From JAIBJN01 sp963775395 (GTDB lineage Bacteria > Actinomycetota > Thermoleophilia > Gaiellales > Gaiellaceae): a stretch of 33,610 nt of DNA. The stretch covers positions 1 through 33,610 of the forward strand of contig CAVZIX010000012.1 in the NCBI GenBank assembly GCA_963775395.1, in the 5' to 3' direction. Position numbers and translations under genes: made by a program. The notes beneath the pieces were generated by a model. It saw nothing but the letters and a program-made list of their open reading frames with translations. It was not told where the DNA came from and did not search any database. Shown one piece after another: positions 33,502-33,610 of the stretch; positions within the stretch are counted from its first letter, which is position 1, and each line of letters opens with the position of its first letter.

Positions 33502-33610
33502 CTAGTCACGCGGCCTGAGAGCGGGCATGTAGCTCTCCTGCTCGAGCCAGTGGCCGCCGTCGATCGTCAGCGTCTCGCCGGTGATGTAGCCGGCGTGGTC
33601 GGAGCAGAGC
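33502..33610 (-). CDS. SDR family oxidoreductase, C-terminal fragment (runs off window)
   Basis: Minus-strand frame reading LCSDHAGYITGETLTIDGGH and then a short tail LEQESYMPALRPRD before stop TAG 33502-33504. The AGYITGETLTIDGG ending is the standard C-terminus of classical short-chain dehydrogenases. Only 36 codons are in the window, so cofactor and active site are not visible. It converges on the acyl-CoA dehydrogenase gene with a three-base gap. Confidence 0.85.
   Translation of the reverse strand, partial: LCSDHAGYITGETLTIDGGHWLEQESYMPALRPRD

Overview
The window is about 33.6 kb of very GC-rich DNA (strong G/C at third codon positions, many GTG and TTG starts, ATGA/GTGA gene overlaps). 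Gene content and protein style (lipobox importers, acyl-CoA enzymes, many old-yellow/trimethylamine-dehydrogenase-type flavoproteins, Rieske proteins) fit a soil or sediment actinobacterium, probably of the Thermoleophilia (Gaiellales/Solirubrobacterales). That placement is inference. No RNA gene, insertion sequence, phage gene or CRISPR array was seen. About a dozen genes carry single-base frameshifts. Most are +1 insertions with intact codons on both sides, which looks like uncorrected long-read error rather than decay. Coordinates here describe the corrected genes.

Layout. (1) 1-8299, plus strand: an S66 LD-carboxypeptidase (5' end cut off), a complete Dpp/Opp-type peptide importer (binding protein, two permeases, two ATPases) and a YtcJ-type amidohydrolase. 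(2) 15048-8272, minus strand: a heavily frameshifted trimethylamine-dehydrogenase-like flavoprotein, a CocE/S15 hydrolase, a family-2 amidohydrolase, a small Rieske ferredoxin, then an archaeal-type AAA ATPase behind a symmetric operator-like array. (3) 15071-27503, plus strand: ten tightly packed genes, namely a TPP-dependent decarboxylase-like enzyme, a HisC-like aminotransferase, a PotDBCA-type cationic amine importer, a class III aminotransferase, a Rieske oxygenase, a second trimethylamine-dehydrogenase-like flavoprotein and an enoyl-CoA hydratase. (4) 30014-27531, minus strand: 2-hydroxyacid dehydrogenase, SDR and MOSC protein. (5) 30055-33498, plus strand: thioesterase, FadH-like flavoprotein and acyl-CoA dehydrogenase, followed by the C-terminus of a convergent SDR.

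Taken together the region looks like a catabolic island. Peptides and a cationic or N-methylated amine are imported, the amine is probably demethylated oxidatively (Rieske oxygenase plus TMADH-like flavoproteins) and transaminated, and the carbon skeleton passes to acyl-CoA oxidation. The substrate cannot be read from the sequence.

The most unusual signal is a twin intercistronic element, once between the two Dpp ATPase genes (5608-5670) and once between the two Pot permease genes (20098-20159). Each copy has a nearly identical 29-nt block, encodes an 18-19 residue mini-ORF (MSVxRLRLAP...VGP) whose start overlaps the upstream stop and whose stop overlaps the downstream start, and ends in a hairpin that pairs with the downstream gene's own start codon. 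It may be a mobile or regulatory translation-coupling module.
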